Positions 1-10,301 of a stretch of 60,000 nucleotides of DNA are shown one piece after another. A program made the position numbers and the translations under genes. Within the stretch, counting starts at the first letter, position 1; every line of letters begins with the position of its first letter. This DNA comes from Acanthaster planci. Lineage: Eukaryota; Echinodermata; Asteroidea; Valvatida; Acanthasteridae. The DNA is taken from assembly GCF_001949145.1 (NCBI RefSeq), contig NW_019091362.1, positions 8,547,762 through 8,607,761 of the forward strand, in the 5' to 3' direction. A model generated the notes under the pieces. That model worked only from the letters and a program-made list of their open reading frames with translations, was not told the DNA's origin and did not search any database.

Positions 1-309
1 AAATCAATCCATACAGTCTGCGCTTATTCGACTCCGAGGTACACAATTACCTTCTTAAACTACCAGACCTGAATGACAGTATTCGGAGAAACCTTAGTTC
101 TTCAACTATTTCAATAACTTTTGCTGGCCTTAAAATCCATTCAACCATAGCTACCAATTTCATCCTCGTTTTATGTCAGCACATTACAGCGAGAAATACA
201 AAATAGGTCAAGGAGAACCAATATGAAGGATGGTAACGAGAATGCAATTCAACTATCCAAGGTATCGTGTCTTCTTCAAGGCTGTAAATAACAGAATTTG
301 TTAAATTAC
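1..309 (-). other. Intron of SYT12-like gene
   Basis: AT-rich sequence after the gtaatt donor. I found no C2B continuation or acceptor followed by coding sequence here. Confidence 0.7.
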
Positions 310-458
310 CTCCAAGCAACAGGTTTTAAGAGCAGACGCCGGCACGTTGAAGATGATGGCTTCGTTCCACACCGGATCGCACGAGTTCTTTTTAACTGTC
401 GTCTTCTTCTTCTTGAATCTTTTGCCTCCTTGTATGAGAGTTACCTTGACGAATGGAT
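310..458 (-). CDS. SYT12: SYT12-like exon: C2B polybasic strand (last exon in window)
   Basis: The split codon at the junction makes D323 of ADPFVKV. The exon then codes for the lysine-rich patch [10 protein letters not shown], the usual site for acidic lipid or AP-2 binding, and [10 protein letters not shown] (residues 324-372). It ends in phase 0 at a gtaatt donor. The next exon, with C2B loop 3 and the C-terminus, is not in the first 300 bases of the window. Confidence 0.88.
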
Positions 459-3400
459 CTGAACGCCAATGACAATAACAAATCACACGAGTTCATCCTT
501 TGGTGCAATTTTAACGGCTCAATGATGCCTTTTTATAAATAGAGACATTGCTGCCGCAAGAAAGCTATTTCGTTCGGTGAAAGCAAGATCCAAAATGGTG
601 ATCATATCAGGAAGCGAATGACTTGACCACGACTGGAAACAACACTTGTTCATCGGTATTTATCCCAGGAGGGCGCTTTGAAGCCTTCTTGAGCTTAACG
701 GCTGTGCATACCAGCGAACGCATGTTCGTGAAGGAACAAATATTTGCTGCTAACAGCGCCCTCAAAAGCCTGATCTACAGCAGCAACTGACAGCGAAGAC
801 ATAGCACTTGCTCCGACTGCTCTTACAGAGCGCTGGAAAGGACAGCTGTTTTAGGAAGCATGCCGTCATTTTGTCCAGCACCCATCGACACTTTCACGTG
901 GGCATGACACTGGATGAAATGCATTGATAGGATGCAGTTAACCCACGGTTAATGCTGTGCGCGACTGTAACTACTTCCTTCAGAGAATTTTGTGAAGGGC
1001 ATTAGTGAGCGCCCTCAATGGCAGTGGGAATGGACGGGCAATGTGATGACGTTCGCTCGTCCCCGGCTTCGGGTTTTTCTTTTTAATTACCCAAGTGTCT
1101 GGGGGTACACTATGTACTTAACCGTTGGGTTCCCCCAGCATGTTTAGTCAAAAGAATCTCGCACCCTCAGCCCGCCTCTTTCGCAAAATTATGTTGAGGA
1201 ATATGTGGCTTGCTTCCTTAAACACCTACACTCAAGGCGTTCGTGGCATGCACACATGCAAAAGTCGACCACTGTTCAAACAAATTCTACCCAATGACAG
1301 TTTGAGAAAATTACGTCATGCACCTTAAGAATTAGCCTATGCCTATCCCAGTACCACACATGGCCGGTGAGTAAGGGCCAGTTTCGTTCATGGTCAGCAG
1401 GATATAGGAAGTATAATATGTATTTTCTATTTACCAGCACTACCACTGATGTCCATGGTTTTCAAATTCCGCGCCTTCATGATGACAATCGTCAGGCGCT
1501 CTGCCGTCGGAAGATAGCTGAGAGAGAACAGCAGATCACCTAAACTGCCGTGCCTCTGGAAAGGAAGGAATGCATCCTTATGAATTGATAAAGCGTCTGT
1601 TGCTACATGTACCGAGAAGTGTACGGGTATAATTGTGCACCCATGCACATATGGCAATCTAAATACGCTTGATCACTTGCAGGGAACGGTGAATAATTTA
1701 GGACGTCCAAGTTATAAATAACATCCTTTCGTGGATCTACATATGTATTTAAATTTAGGGCAAGGGTTCACGCCTGTGATGTATTTTCGTCTCGGTCAGT
1801 TTGAGCAGGTCTGTGTATTCAAATCGTGCACCACGAAATGACTTTATGACCATATGCATGCATGCAGAGACACAAGGCAAATATACTCACCGCCTGGGGA
1901 TCCTCTAGGTCGCTCCAGACATCGACTTCCCGAGACACGTCCAAGTCGGCCAGGGTGATGGACACTTCCCCGATGGCATCGTGTCTGGAGAACTTGTCAA
2001 AGTCGTAGACGTTCATCCGCAACGTCTTGGCCTGGGTCTCTTCAAATGTCATGGGGAACTTAAACCTCTCGTTGAATGTGGGATTCAGAGTTTTCCTCTG
2101 AGGAAAACAAGACGGACAAGTAAATTGACACTGAGCTGCTAACGCAGAGTTATGAGCGATTTCCCTGACCCGGGGATGTTCTACAGGCTGTCAAGGCAGG
2201 AAATGGAATTGACACCTTGGATTGTTAGAAACGTTCGAAACTCAGTTCTTTGCCAGAGGAAATGGCATATGCCTACACTTTGAAGATTTTTCCTGTTGGT
2301 ATTCAGGATTGAGATTAGTGGATCAAAAGAAATCCGTGAAAAAAATAGCAAAAAGGTTGCTACAGTGACAACAATTTGGCCTTTTTAGGGCTTTTAATAA
2401 CTAACACGCCTTGAGTGGCATGAAGTCTCTCCAAAATGGACATTTCGATGTGAACGTTCCATGCACACGATTTTCCAAACCTCAATAATGGAGCCTCCAG
2501 AAATCCAGATGTGTTGGGTTTAAGAGTCTCAAATCTGGGAAACTCATGTGAGATCACGCCCCTTCGGTTGTGCATAACCGGCAGCATCAGCCAAAGAACT
2601 CATCTCCGGAGATAAATTTGGTCAGCCCTTGTGCGAAATGCATCTAACAGGTCGGCTCATGAATCTTTTATGGAGGACGATGTTGTATATTTACTTGTAT
2701 GGAAATTTCATTCACTCTCAGCATGATTTTGCAACTCTCCGCCTATATGGAGTTATATATAACTCATTATTTATGAGTTCGTTGACTTAAGATGCATGCA
2801 TTAGACAGAAACCGAACTTTGAATGAAGATTAACAATGGATAAAGATTAAGAAATGGGCAACAGACCTTATTCGTGGCAAAGCCATTTTCGATCCTGTTC
2901 CCCGAATCTTTCACATTCAATATAATCTGTTAAATGGGGGTGGTACCAGACTATTTTGGGTTCAAGGGCCGTTTTCCAATACTCGACTTGGGCTCCGTCT
3001 CAGGCTTAAATGTTTAATTGCTTTTATTTTTACTCTCAGGTTCCCACAGTGAAAAGTTAACCTCACTTTCAAGATGGCCGACTCATAAATAGAGTCTACT
3101 GGAGAGTTTCATATTCACGACCTCTGTGACAGACATAATGGGTGCGTTCGCGCGGTTACTCCTGTCAACATGAGTAGGATGCGTGTGCATTACACTCGGG
3201 TGCAGGAGTATACTCCACCTCTAGCGAGAGCATACTCTCGCTGACCCGCGGGTCGTACTCCAGCCGTTCGAGTGCCCAGGAGTAACACGAGTAGCTCGAT
3301 CGGACGCAAACAATACGAGCGTACACCAACTGGCAAGAACGAGGTGAGCAACATGAAGCTTTAACAGAGTGAGGTCCGGAGATCGCTTAAATAGGGACAC

Positions 3401-5745
3401 CCGGCAAATCTCAGGGCCCAAAATTTAGAATCCATACTCTTTTGAGCAATACAGGGCTTTCAGCAATTTTAAATTTTTTTTCTTCTCAAATTTTCCAATA
3501 CCTTACAGAAGAAACATACGGCGACAGTTAGGGAAGACACCAGGCCTGGAGGCAATCCCTTTATCTCGGTTCATGCTTGAACAGGACAAAATAAGCGGCA
3601 TGTGACTTGGACACAGAAGTGTTGTATCCCAACGAAATAATATACGGGAATCCTTTAAAAAAACTCTCGACTTCAATTCCCAACTTTAAAGAAAAGGGGG
3701 AAAGCATACATGATAATTTCACTCAAATTGCCGGTTGTGTCCAACCCCCCCCCCCAAAAAAAAAGGCTCATCAATAACCTGTGGATATGGACCTGACATT
3801 TGTCGATATTCACGGTCGTCTTTAAAAGATTTCGCAACAAAAGCCTTCAAAACCTCTTTTTCTTCGTCTGATGTTCAAGCAAAGCTAATTTGGCACCGGT
3901 TCCTGACACAAACGCACACATACTCTGGGCAATCTATGCCGATACACAGCCTAGCCCTAGCCCTAGAAAGCTTTACAGAAAGGCAACTTAGGGGCGTGTC
4001 GTAGGGCAGATGCTGCACGTACCTGAACGTTTGACTGTTTAATCCTCTTGTCACGGTCTGGTTCTAAGGACAGTTTGACATACGGATCGCTTGTCCCGCC
4101 GAAATCCATTGCAGGAAGATCCTCAGCTGTACCAAAGCAGCAAAACACGTCACACGTATAAACATATCAAACGTTTATCTTTTTAGGTGGCGTAGAAATA
4201 ACAGCAATTTTAATTCCACACTCTAAAAATTCCTGGGTCAGATTGACCCAGGATTGGGTCCCATTCGGCATGACCCTTTTCCAGGTCAAAGTTTGACCCA
4301 GAAAGGGTCAAATATGACCCGAAAGGGGGTCATATTTTTACCCACAAAAGGGTCACACCGAATGGTATCCAATTCTGGGTCAATCTGACCTGGAGTTTTT
4401 AGAGTGCATACTTTATGCTAACACCCTGCGCTGGCTGTAAAAAAATTTCAGAAAAGATGATTCCGGATCCGCCCTTAACAATAAGGGAACCCGGTAATAA
4501 GTTGCTATTAAAGGCATCCAGACAACGTTTATCAGATTGTGATCACATTCAACATACGTTATGTAGTCTCAAATCGTGCCACAGGTTGTTCAAAATTAAA
4601 GAAGGCAAAGTTTTAATCTTCAGTTCTCTTCGGCCCGTTATTTGAGAAGCGACTTGGTGTTGACTGGATCACTACCATAGGCCTACGTACCTTCGATGAG
4701 TCGCACCACAAAATCCGACGTGTTGAAGTCGTACTTGAGCTTGACGTGCAAGCGTCCGCGGTTGCATTTCTTCTTGGCCGTGTCGGCGCCACCCTCGGCC
4801 TCAGCGCCCTTCAGCACCACCACCTCGTTGGTCCGCGCGTAGAGCTCCGGCTGGACTGCGCCGATGTCCGACTCGAACGACCCGCCGATGCTGGATTCGC
4901 TCGTCAGGCTGCGCCGGTCCGCCTCGCTGGGCGGTCCCAGCGAGTGCCGGGAGTGCGAGAGCTGGCGGAGGTCGGGCCGCGAGGACCCCAGGGGGGTCTG
5001 AGTCTGCATGGCGACCACGCCCGGCTGGACGGGCACTCTCTCCGATGGGATGTAAAACTCCTGTAGGTTTGATAAGCACACGAAATTAAGCAAGGCTTGG
5101 TAGAATCAAGGCCCTTTATAAAGTAGTGACCTCTTGAGAACGCCATTTAAGTTCCAAAGTTCTCCCCAAAGGCGCCCATTAGGGAAATTAGATGCATATT
5201 TGCGCGGGCAACAATACGAGCGAGTCGTAATAGTGCGCCCCCAATAGTTTGCAACGCCTAGGCCAATCACGATGCGCGAATTTTGTCGACCCAAGGTGCG
5301 TTTGGAAAGGGTTGACAGAGTTCGCGCGTTGTGATTGGCCAACGTGTTGCAAACTCTTGGAGGCGCACTATTGTGAATCGCCCGTATTCAGTTATCTTTG
5401 ATTGCCCTTTTGCTGTTTTTCGATCGACTGGTGCATTCCCACGCAAAGCAGCCTACACTTCGGAAAAATGCATCTTAAGTGAGACGTCGTTTCTGGAGTC
5501 TGAAGTTTGCGCTACTCTCTATACACAGCTCTGGGTAGAACCACAGCTGCATCCAGAGAGACTTTGGCTGTTGTTAATGTGTGCAGTACAGCCTCCGACT
5601 ATTGGGTGCTAACTGTCCATGTGCACTGGCGTATAATCCACCATTTTGGTTCCAGCGAGTGAGACACTCTTGTCGCAACTCTCTCTATAAACAGCTCAGT
5701 AGAACGATGCAAGAGCGCCCCAGTATTATAATGAAAGAAGAAAAG

Positions 5746-5810
<65 letters not shown>

Positions 5811-5825
5811 NNNNNNNNNNNNNNN

Positions 5826-5875
<50 letters not shown>

Positions 5876-8072
5876 AGAAAATTTCAAAAAGCTGGCTGTG
5901 CTGTGTGCCTAATTTCCCCAAACATTATATATAAAATATACTTTTAAACAAGTACTTCGAAGAAAGCGAATGAAATGCGTCTCCCTCACAGTGTGGACAG
6001 AAAATTTAATTTAATTTTCGACGACAAATACCCCCTCAAAAAAATATATGTATAAATAAAAAAAAAGATCGAAGCTACATCGATTTAGTCCAATGATTTG
6101 ATTTTCCACGTTACCCATACCAATTGTTTGCCGCTGTATGCGTAAAGCATCGTGATTTGCAGTAAAAGCATTGATTGGTTACAAAGAGAGGCGGCAATGA
6201 AACAAGAAACCATTTCAGTGAAACTTAAACATTTTGCTGCAAAGCAAACCTGAGCCGAGTTTCCCTTTCTTGAGTAATAAGGCCGTTTTTTTGTAAGTAA
6301 AATAAAAAGAATATCAAATAAATCACTAGTAAGAGCAATAAAAATTCTTCACCTCAATAATCAACAGGAATTAAAAAAATGTAGCAGGGAAGAAGCGAAA
6401 GGTTTAAAGATTTATACTACTGATAAATCAAGGCCTCTTTAAAGAAAAATAAAATGTCGCTGGAGGACATATGATCATCTTCCTGTATGAGGGAGAGGAA
6501 GATTTACCTCGGAGCGTGTTTCAATTAAACCTCTACATTTCTCCATATCATTGCCACATAATTCCTACCGGATGGTGCGCTGCGCGTTTCGCTTGGCGCC
6601 AAATTAATTGAAGATTTACGAAGACGGTACAGGGACGTGGCAACGTAAAACCCGAACAGACGAGACAGGGAAGTGCAAGTGTAAAAACAAACATAACTGC
6701 TCCTCGATGGAAAATCCCCGGGGGAGGTATAGAATTCGAAACGATTTGAATTGCTTTGGAATTCTCTCCCAGGATTTCCTAGAATGGAGCTTTTGCTCTC
6801 TCCAAGATTTTGAAATTCGTTGTGATGATTTTATTGATGTAACTTAAGGCGTCACTCCAAGTGGAAACCTACTATCCAGCTAAGATAAACTGTGAAAGAT
6901 TTATATATGTATTAGTACGTACAACCGGTTGTTGCATGGAACATGGCGGCATCCATGTACGTTCTTTCACAGTAAACTTGGAAAGCTGGGCTGAATTCTT
7001 TTCTGTTTAAAAAGGAACATTCATTTTTTTGCTATGGAAAATGATTATTGCTAATTTTGTAAAACTTCCCATTGTCTCCGGCTTTGTGAGCCATCTCGGT
7101 ATCTTTTGCGACTGTTCAAAAATAAAAATCTCGCGAGTTTTTCCGTGTGTTTCTGTAAAACCCTAACGAGGAGGTGCTGTGTGATCCTGTTCCGGGAACA
7201 GCTTTCTTGGGGTGTTCCCGCCGTTCGAGGGCGAGAACAAGAAACCCATGTTAAGAACAGGCCGCCCGAACTCGAACTTAGTGAGAAGATAAATTACCAC
7301 ACCGTGATCGTACCAAGGCGTTGCCATTGGCAAACGAAAACATTTAAATAACGCTTCGCTGAGAGGAAGTGATAACCTCGCGGTCAGAGGTCGTGCACAA
7401 TGTAGCCAATCACAGTGCAAAGCCATCAGCCCTTCCCAGCGACGAGCAAACCCACCAACGTGGTTCTTTTCAACCGATGAGGGGGTGCTTCTACTCAAGG
7501 AACTATGGTCTGCTGTGACTCAGCCCATTGCACTTTCGGTGTAAGCAAGCGCGAATGAGTACAGGGCCACATGATGTCTCCTCGCATTAGTCTTCACAAA
7601 GTCATAAACTATAACCTATCGTGGATAACGTACGCATAGCAGACATCTTAATAAAGGTTATTATGCATACGGCGGAATTAGAGGACAAGGACTTTGTATC
7701 ACCAGGATAGGCTCAAGTAAACCTTCTGTACGGTCTTTGCCACTAAATTAAAATCATAAACATCCTCCAACGCACCAGCAATGCATAGACATGTAATAAC
7801 CCCTTTGTGTGTTAATTCTCTCTCTCTCTCTCTCTCTCTTATTTTTTATTTTTTGCTTAATTTTAAAGATCATATACCATACCTGAGTTGGTTTTGCCAT
7901 GGCTACCTTCTTCTGGGCCTCATGATCTTTATGCTTCTTCTTGCAGCTGGCACAGCAATTGGTGTACTTGTACAGAATCATAGGCACCACGACCATGAGC
8001 GCTACCCCAGCTCCACACACCACACCAATCACAACGGCCGCTACCATGGTCACTCTGTAAGGCCTGTCTCAG
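310..8072 (-). CDS. SYT12: Synaptotagmin-12-like gene, 3' end cut off by window edge
   Basis: Six exons on the minus strand join in frame: 8047..7883 (coding part), 5060..4691, 4126..4023, 2097..1891, 1555..1435 and 458..310. They give 372 residues. Residues 2-26 are one hydrophobic membrane span, followed by a cysteine cluster (C31, C32, C35), a usual palmitoylation region. Residues 56-155 are a Ser/Pro-rich linker, 156-282 the C2A domain, and 283-372 the first half of C2B. All splice sites are GT-AG and all junction phases agree. The family comprises vesicle membrane proteins whose C2 domains bind phospholipid and SNAREs. Assignment to synaptotagmin-12 rests on the C2B half: the block [12 protein letters not shown], the unusual ADPFVKV, a KKKTTVKK basic patch and the [10 protein letters not shown] stretch resemble vertebrate SYT12 more than SYT1. 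Unlike vertebrate SYT12, C2A keeps aspartates D186, D192, D245, D247 and D253, and C2B keeps D317 and D323. About 50 to 60 C-terminal residues should lie left of the window. Family sure; subfamily likely. Confidence 0.9.
459..1434 (-). other. SYT12-like intron
   Basis: Bounded by donor gtaaat and acceptor gcgttcag. No repeat or second exon recognised. Confidence 0.75.
1435..1555 (-). CDS. SYT12: SYT12-like exon: start of C2B
   Basis: Forty codons plus one base (residues 283-322), after acceptor cctttccag and before donor gtaaat. It contains [17 protein letters not shown] and the loop-1 start NLKTMD with D317. The YLPTAERLT wording is typical of SYT12. Confidence 0.9.
1891..2097 (-). CDS. SYT12: SYT12-like exon: C2A second half
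   Basis: Exactly 69 codons in phase 0 (residues 214-282), between acceptor tttcctcag and donor gtgagt. It starts with [10 protein letters not shown] and contains [16 protein letters not shown], which holds the loop-3 calcium ligands D245, D247 and D253. WSDLEDPQ closes the C2A domain. Confidence 0.92.
2098..4022 (-). other. SYT12-like intron
   Basis: Joins the two C2A exons. It holds a C/A homopolymer and a short CCCTAG repeat near 3952; nothing coding. Confidence 0.75.
3742..3764. repeat. Homopolymer C/A run
   Basis: About eleven C followed by ten A within a synaptotagmin intron; prone to sequencing error. Confidence 0.85.
4023..4126 (-). CDS. SYT12: SYT12-like exon: C2A calcium loop 1
   Basis: The junction with the previous exon rebuilds an Ala codon (phase 1), giving residues 179-213. 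The exon carries the loop-1 signature [13 protein letters not shown] with aspartates D186 and D192. The acceptor is ggtacag and the donor gtacgt. Confidence 0.9.
4219..4406. mobile_element. Foldback MITE rich in GGGTCA / TGACCC
   Basis: A 188-bp near-palindrome in a synaptotagmin intron. The ends read CACTCTAAAAATTCC and GGAGTTTTTAGAGTG, and the two arms of about 85 bases stay complementary nearly to the centre. The arms are built from repeated GGGTCA / TGACCC words. No coding capacity. Target-site duplications are not clear. Confidence 0.75.
4691..5060 (-). CDS. SYT12: SYT12-like exon: linker and start of C2A
   Basis: Residues 56-178, bounded by acceptor cctacag and donor gtacgt. The first hundred residues are rich in Ser, Pro, Arg and Gly and look disordered, with runs such as [14 protein letters not shown] that could be phosphorylated. 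After a KKKC basic stretch the C2A domain starts with [11 protein letters not shown]. This exon is clearly GC-richer than the surrounding intron DNA. Confidence 0.88.
5206..5407. mobile_element. Foldback MITE, about 200 bp
   Basis: The left arm from GGGCAACAATACGAG pairs with the right arm ending ATTGCCC. Shared inner blocks are AATAGTGCGCC, GTTTGCAAC and GGCCAATCAC, each present once per arm in opposite orientation. The arms are 85 to 95 bases with scattered mismatches and one or two small gaps. It lies in the large intron before the linker exon of the synaptotagmin gene. Confidence 0.72.
5508..5735 (+). repeat. Dispersed repeat copy A with internal duplication
   Basis: Related to 38175..38333 in the same orientation: both have TGTCCATGTGCACTG, GAGACACTC.TGTCGCAA and CTATAAACAGCTC in the same order and spacing. 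Within copy A an earlier diverged partial unit (5508..5540) resembles 5671..5705, so the family may be tandem in origin. Confidence 0.65.
5747..5872. repeat. (GA)n microsatellite with 15-N gap
   Basis: Uninterrupted GA dinucleotides on both sides of fifteen N (5811..5825). The true length is unknown because the assembly is broken inside the repeat. Confidence 0.97.
7817..7839. repeat. (TC)n microsatellite
   Basis: Short pure TC run about 45 bases past the donor of the membrane-anchor exon of the synaptotagmin gene. Confidence 0.9.
7883..8072 (-). CDS. SYT12: SYT12-like exon with start codon and membrane anchor
   Basis: The exon opens after a strong pyrimidine tract and gttgcag acceptor. Its first bases carry an in-frame TGA (8071..8069), so translation starts at the ATG at 8047, which sits in a good context (A at -3, G at +4). 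It codes for 55 residues: an almost immediate hydrophobic span, then a [12 protein letters not shown] stop-transfer and palmitoylation-type segment. The luminal N-terminus is practically absent, shorter than in most synaptotagmins. The exon ends in phase 0 at a gtatgg donor. The 25 bases before the ATG are 5' UTR, so at least one upstream non-coding exon must exist; I could not locate it. Confidence 0.85.
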
Positions 8073-10239
8073 CTGCAACGGACAAAGAGATTGGGGAGAA
8101 TAAAATGTCGTCAGTGGATCTTAGAGAGAGATACGAAATCCTGCTTGACGAGTTGTTCGCATCCTTGCTGTGCGACACGTTGCGTCGTCAATAACAAAAA
8201 GAAAAAAAATGTACGAACGGCAGCTGATGAACCGTGAGAGAAGAGATCAAAGAACAACGTCAGCTGAATTAACTTGTTCTGCCGGGTATTCATTTTGGAG
8301 ATGCACACACAAACACACTCAGCAGAAATATAACTACAGCAGCTGCAGCAGAAAGACATGATATACGTAAAAATTATGACGAGTATTTTTTATGATGTGT
8401 ACAAACAGTATAAACGAATCTGCTTAGGATCCTGACCCGCAGAAAAATTTCAGTAAAAAAGAATATCAATATAAGTCTATTGCAGTGACATTCAGATATG
8501 CAAGAAAAAAGCTGACTATTATTTCAGCCTGACTAGAGAAGAAACTGCAGACGGCTGTTGACTTCAACGGGAGCCGCCAAACCACGATAGGGCCACGGTA
8601 GGCTATGAAAAACACACGTTTGCAATTCTTGAAGCAGTCCTCACAGGAAACAGTCGTTAATTGGTCGACGATGACGCTGCAAACGTTCATACGAGACGGG
8701 CCAACAGTATTCTCACTCGCCAAATAATTTCCATTTTCTCCTCTTTCTCTTCTTTCCTTTCCCCTTGTCTTTACAGACGGCTTTATATTTTTTGCCCGAA
8801 GGGAGAAAACAAACCAACCAAGTCGGAGGATATGATCTGAACCTAAGGATAAACGTCTCGGTTTCTCCAACAAATAAAGCTCGGGGTGAGACTGTTTTGA
8901 TAGCAAGCATGGGCGAGAGCGGTACGTTGCTGGCACTGACGTGCAGCAGGAAAGAGATGGGCGAACGATTGCAAAGAAGCAGCCGAAGAAGCCTCGCCGA
9001 TTTGAAAATAATGTTATTTTAACCAGTTCCGGCATAAACGATGAATACCTTATTGAAACCAGCAATCGAATGCGACATGAAAAGCATGAAACCAAAAAGA
9101 AGAAAAAGAAAGAAGCTCAAACGTCATGGTGCAAACCATTTTTACAAGCCTCACATCATGACCTCTAAGACATGTGAAATACGAATTTTATCTAATAGTT
9201 ACAGGTTAAAAACTGTCAAACTGAGAATGGAAAAAAGTCCTCTCTGTCTCTGTGGACGTCAAACAAGATTTTCTTTTGGAATGATGGCCACCAACGATAA
9301 TTACTGTAACAAATGGCTCACAGTGTAATTTGATACGGTCGTTGCTGTTCCGTTTCTGATCCCTAGAATATGAAAAAAGGGCTACGTTATTATCTTGATG
9401 CGCCGAATTATAATCTCTGATATCGACTTACGATGTCACAAAAGTTAATGGGTGGTCTTCGGTTTCGCATTTTGAGTCACTATCTGGGCCGTTTCTGTTA
9501 CGATCTACATTGTAATTTCTATGAACGAGATTCATATAGTTGCCTTTATGTTCTGCAGTGAATGATTGATGCCAATGGCTTCAATTTGAACTGATATCCA
9601 AGGATGGGAAACCTACTTTTGCTAAGAATTAGAAGGAGGTTAAAACCAGCATATAATGTTGCACGCACCGTGGTATTGACTATTGAGGCTTTGAGTAGAA
9701 GCCAGATAATATTAAAGCCCAAACCGTGGTTTTGCGCAACTCACGAGCATCTTCAGTTTCATGAATTCTTTTCCTCGGTACAGCCTTTCGCAGTCATTCG
9801 TGTCGGCAGTATATTGCAACCATTTGAATATAAGAAGGAAACCTCGCGAGTGAAAGCCTGCCCGTTAGTTTTTGATCACCAACATGCATCACACTCGGTG
9901 TGAATCTGTGATCGTTCGGTAGTTCCAACAGGAACGTGTGACGAGCCACGTCATAAACATGCATGATGATAACTATGTGGGTGTACTAACACCACAGAAA
10001 AACAACATCTCCCCTTGTACCAGTACCTTTTCATGGGCGCGAATAACAACAGTACCATAACACTGCCATTTGAATAAGTCGTGCCATAAAATGAATGTGG
10101 AGTTCCATTTAGGATTGTCTCCCAAATGGCTGCTCCACGCTCTTTCACTGACAGTTATACACCACAATATCGGTTCAGTGGATGCTGAGGTAACTTCTCT
10201 CCAGTAGACAACCAACTGGATGAGGGTCATGCACTATAA
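8073..10239. other. No gene seen, 5' side of SYT12-like gene
   Basis: The longest uninterrupted frame of the window (8466..9095, minus, 209 codons) lies here, but its product resembles no family I know and it begins without a good start context. Upstream non-coding synaptotagmin exons may be present but cannot be defined. Confidence 0.6.
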
Positions 10240-10301
10240 CTTACAACCAAAGATCGTATAGCGCCGCCGTTAGGCGGCGCTATACGATCTTTGCTTACAA
10301 C
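10240..10301. mobile_element. 46-bp perfect palindrome with 8-bp direct repeats (hAT-like micro-MITE)
   Basis: Two perfectly complementary 21-base arms (10248..10268 and 10273..10293) are separated by GTTA. The identical octamer CTTACAAC stands directly on both sides (10240..10247 and 10294..10301). An 8-bp target duplication with T at position 2 and A at position 7 is the hAT pattern, and the arms begin with CA as hAT termini do. The element is almost nothing but ends. The arms show no mismatch, so the insertion is probably young. Confidence 0.75.

Larger units (their letters stand above)
5061..7882 (-). other. SYT12-like intron with repeats
   Basis: Separates the anchor exon from the linker exon. 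It contains the foldback at 5206, the dispersed repeat at 5508, the GA microsatellite with gap and a 27-base sequence at 7465 repeated in inverse near 38760. No further exon seen. Confidence 0.75.

Noticed and set aside
4746-5066. Plus-strand and alternative-frame ORFs over the synaptotagmin linker exon
   Set aside because: Shadows of a GC-rich true exon; only the minus-strand frame joins with the neighbouring exons.
5581-5934. Frames with Glu-Arg or Ser-Leu repeats across the N gap
   Set aside because: Product of the GA microsatellite, interrupted by unknown bases.
8466-9095. Open frame of 209 codons on the minus strand, the longest in the window
   Set aside because: No recognisable domain, composition typical of random translation, no splice or start context, and it lies upstream of the synaptotagmin anchor exon.
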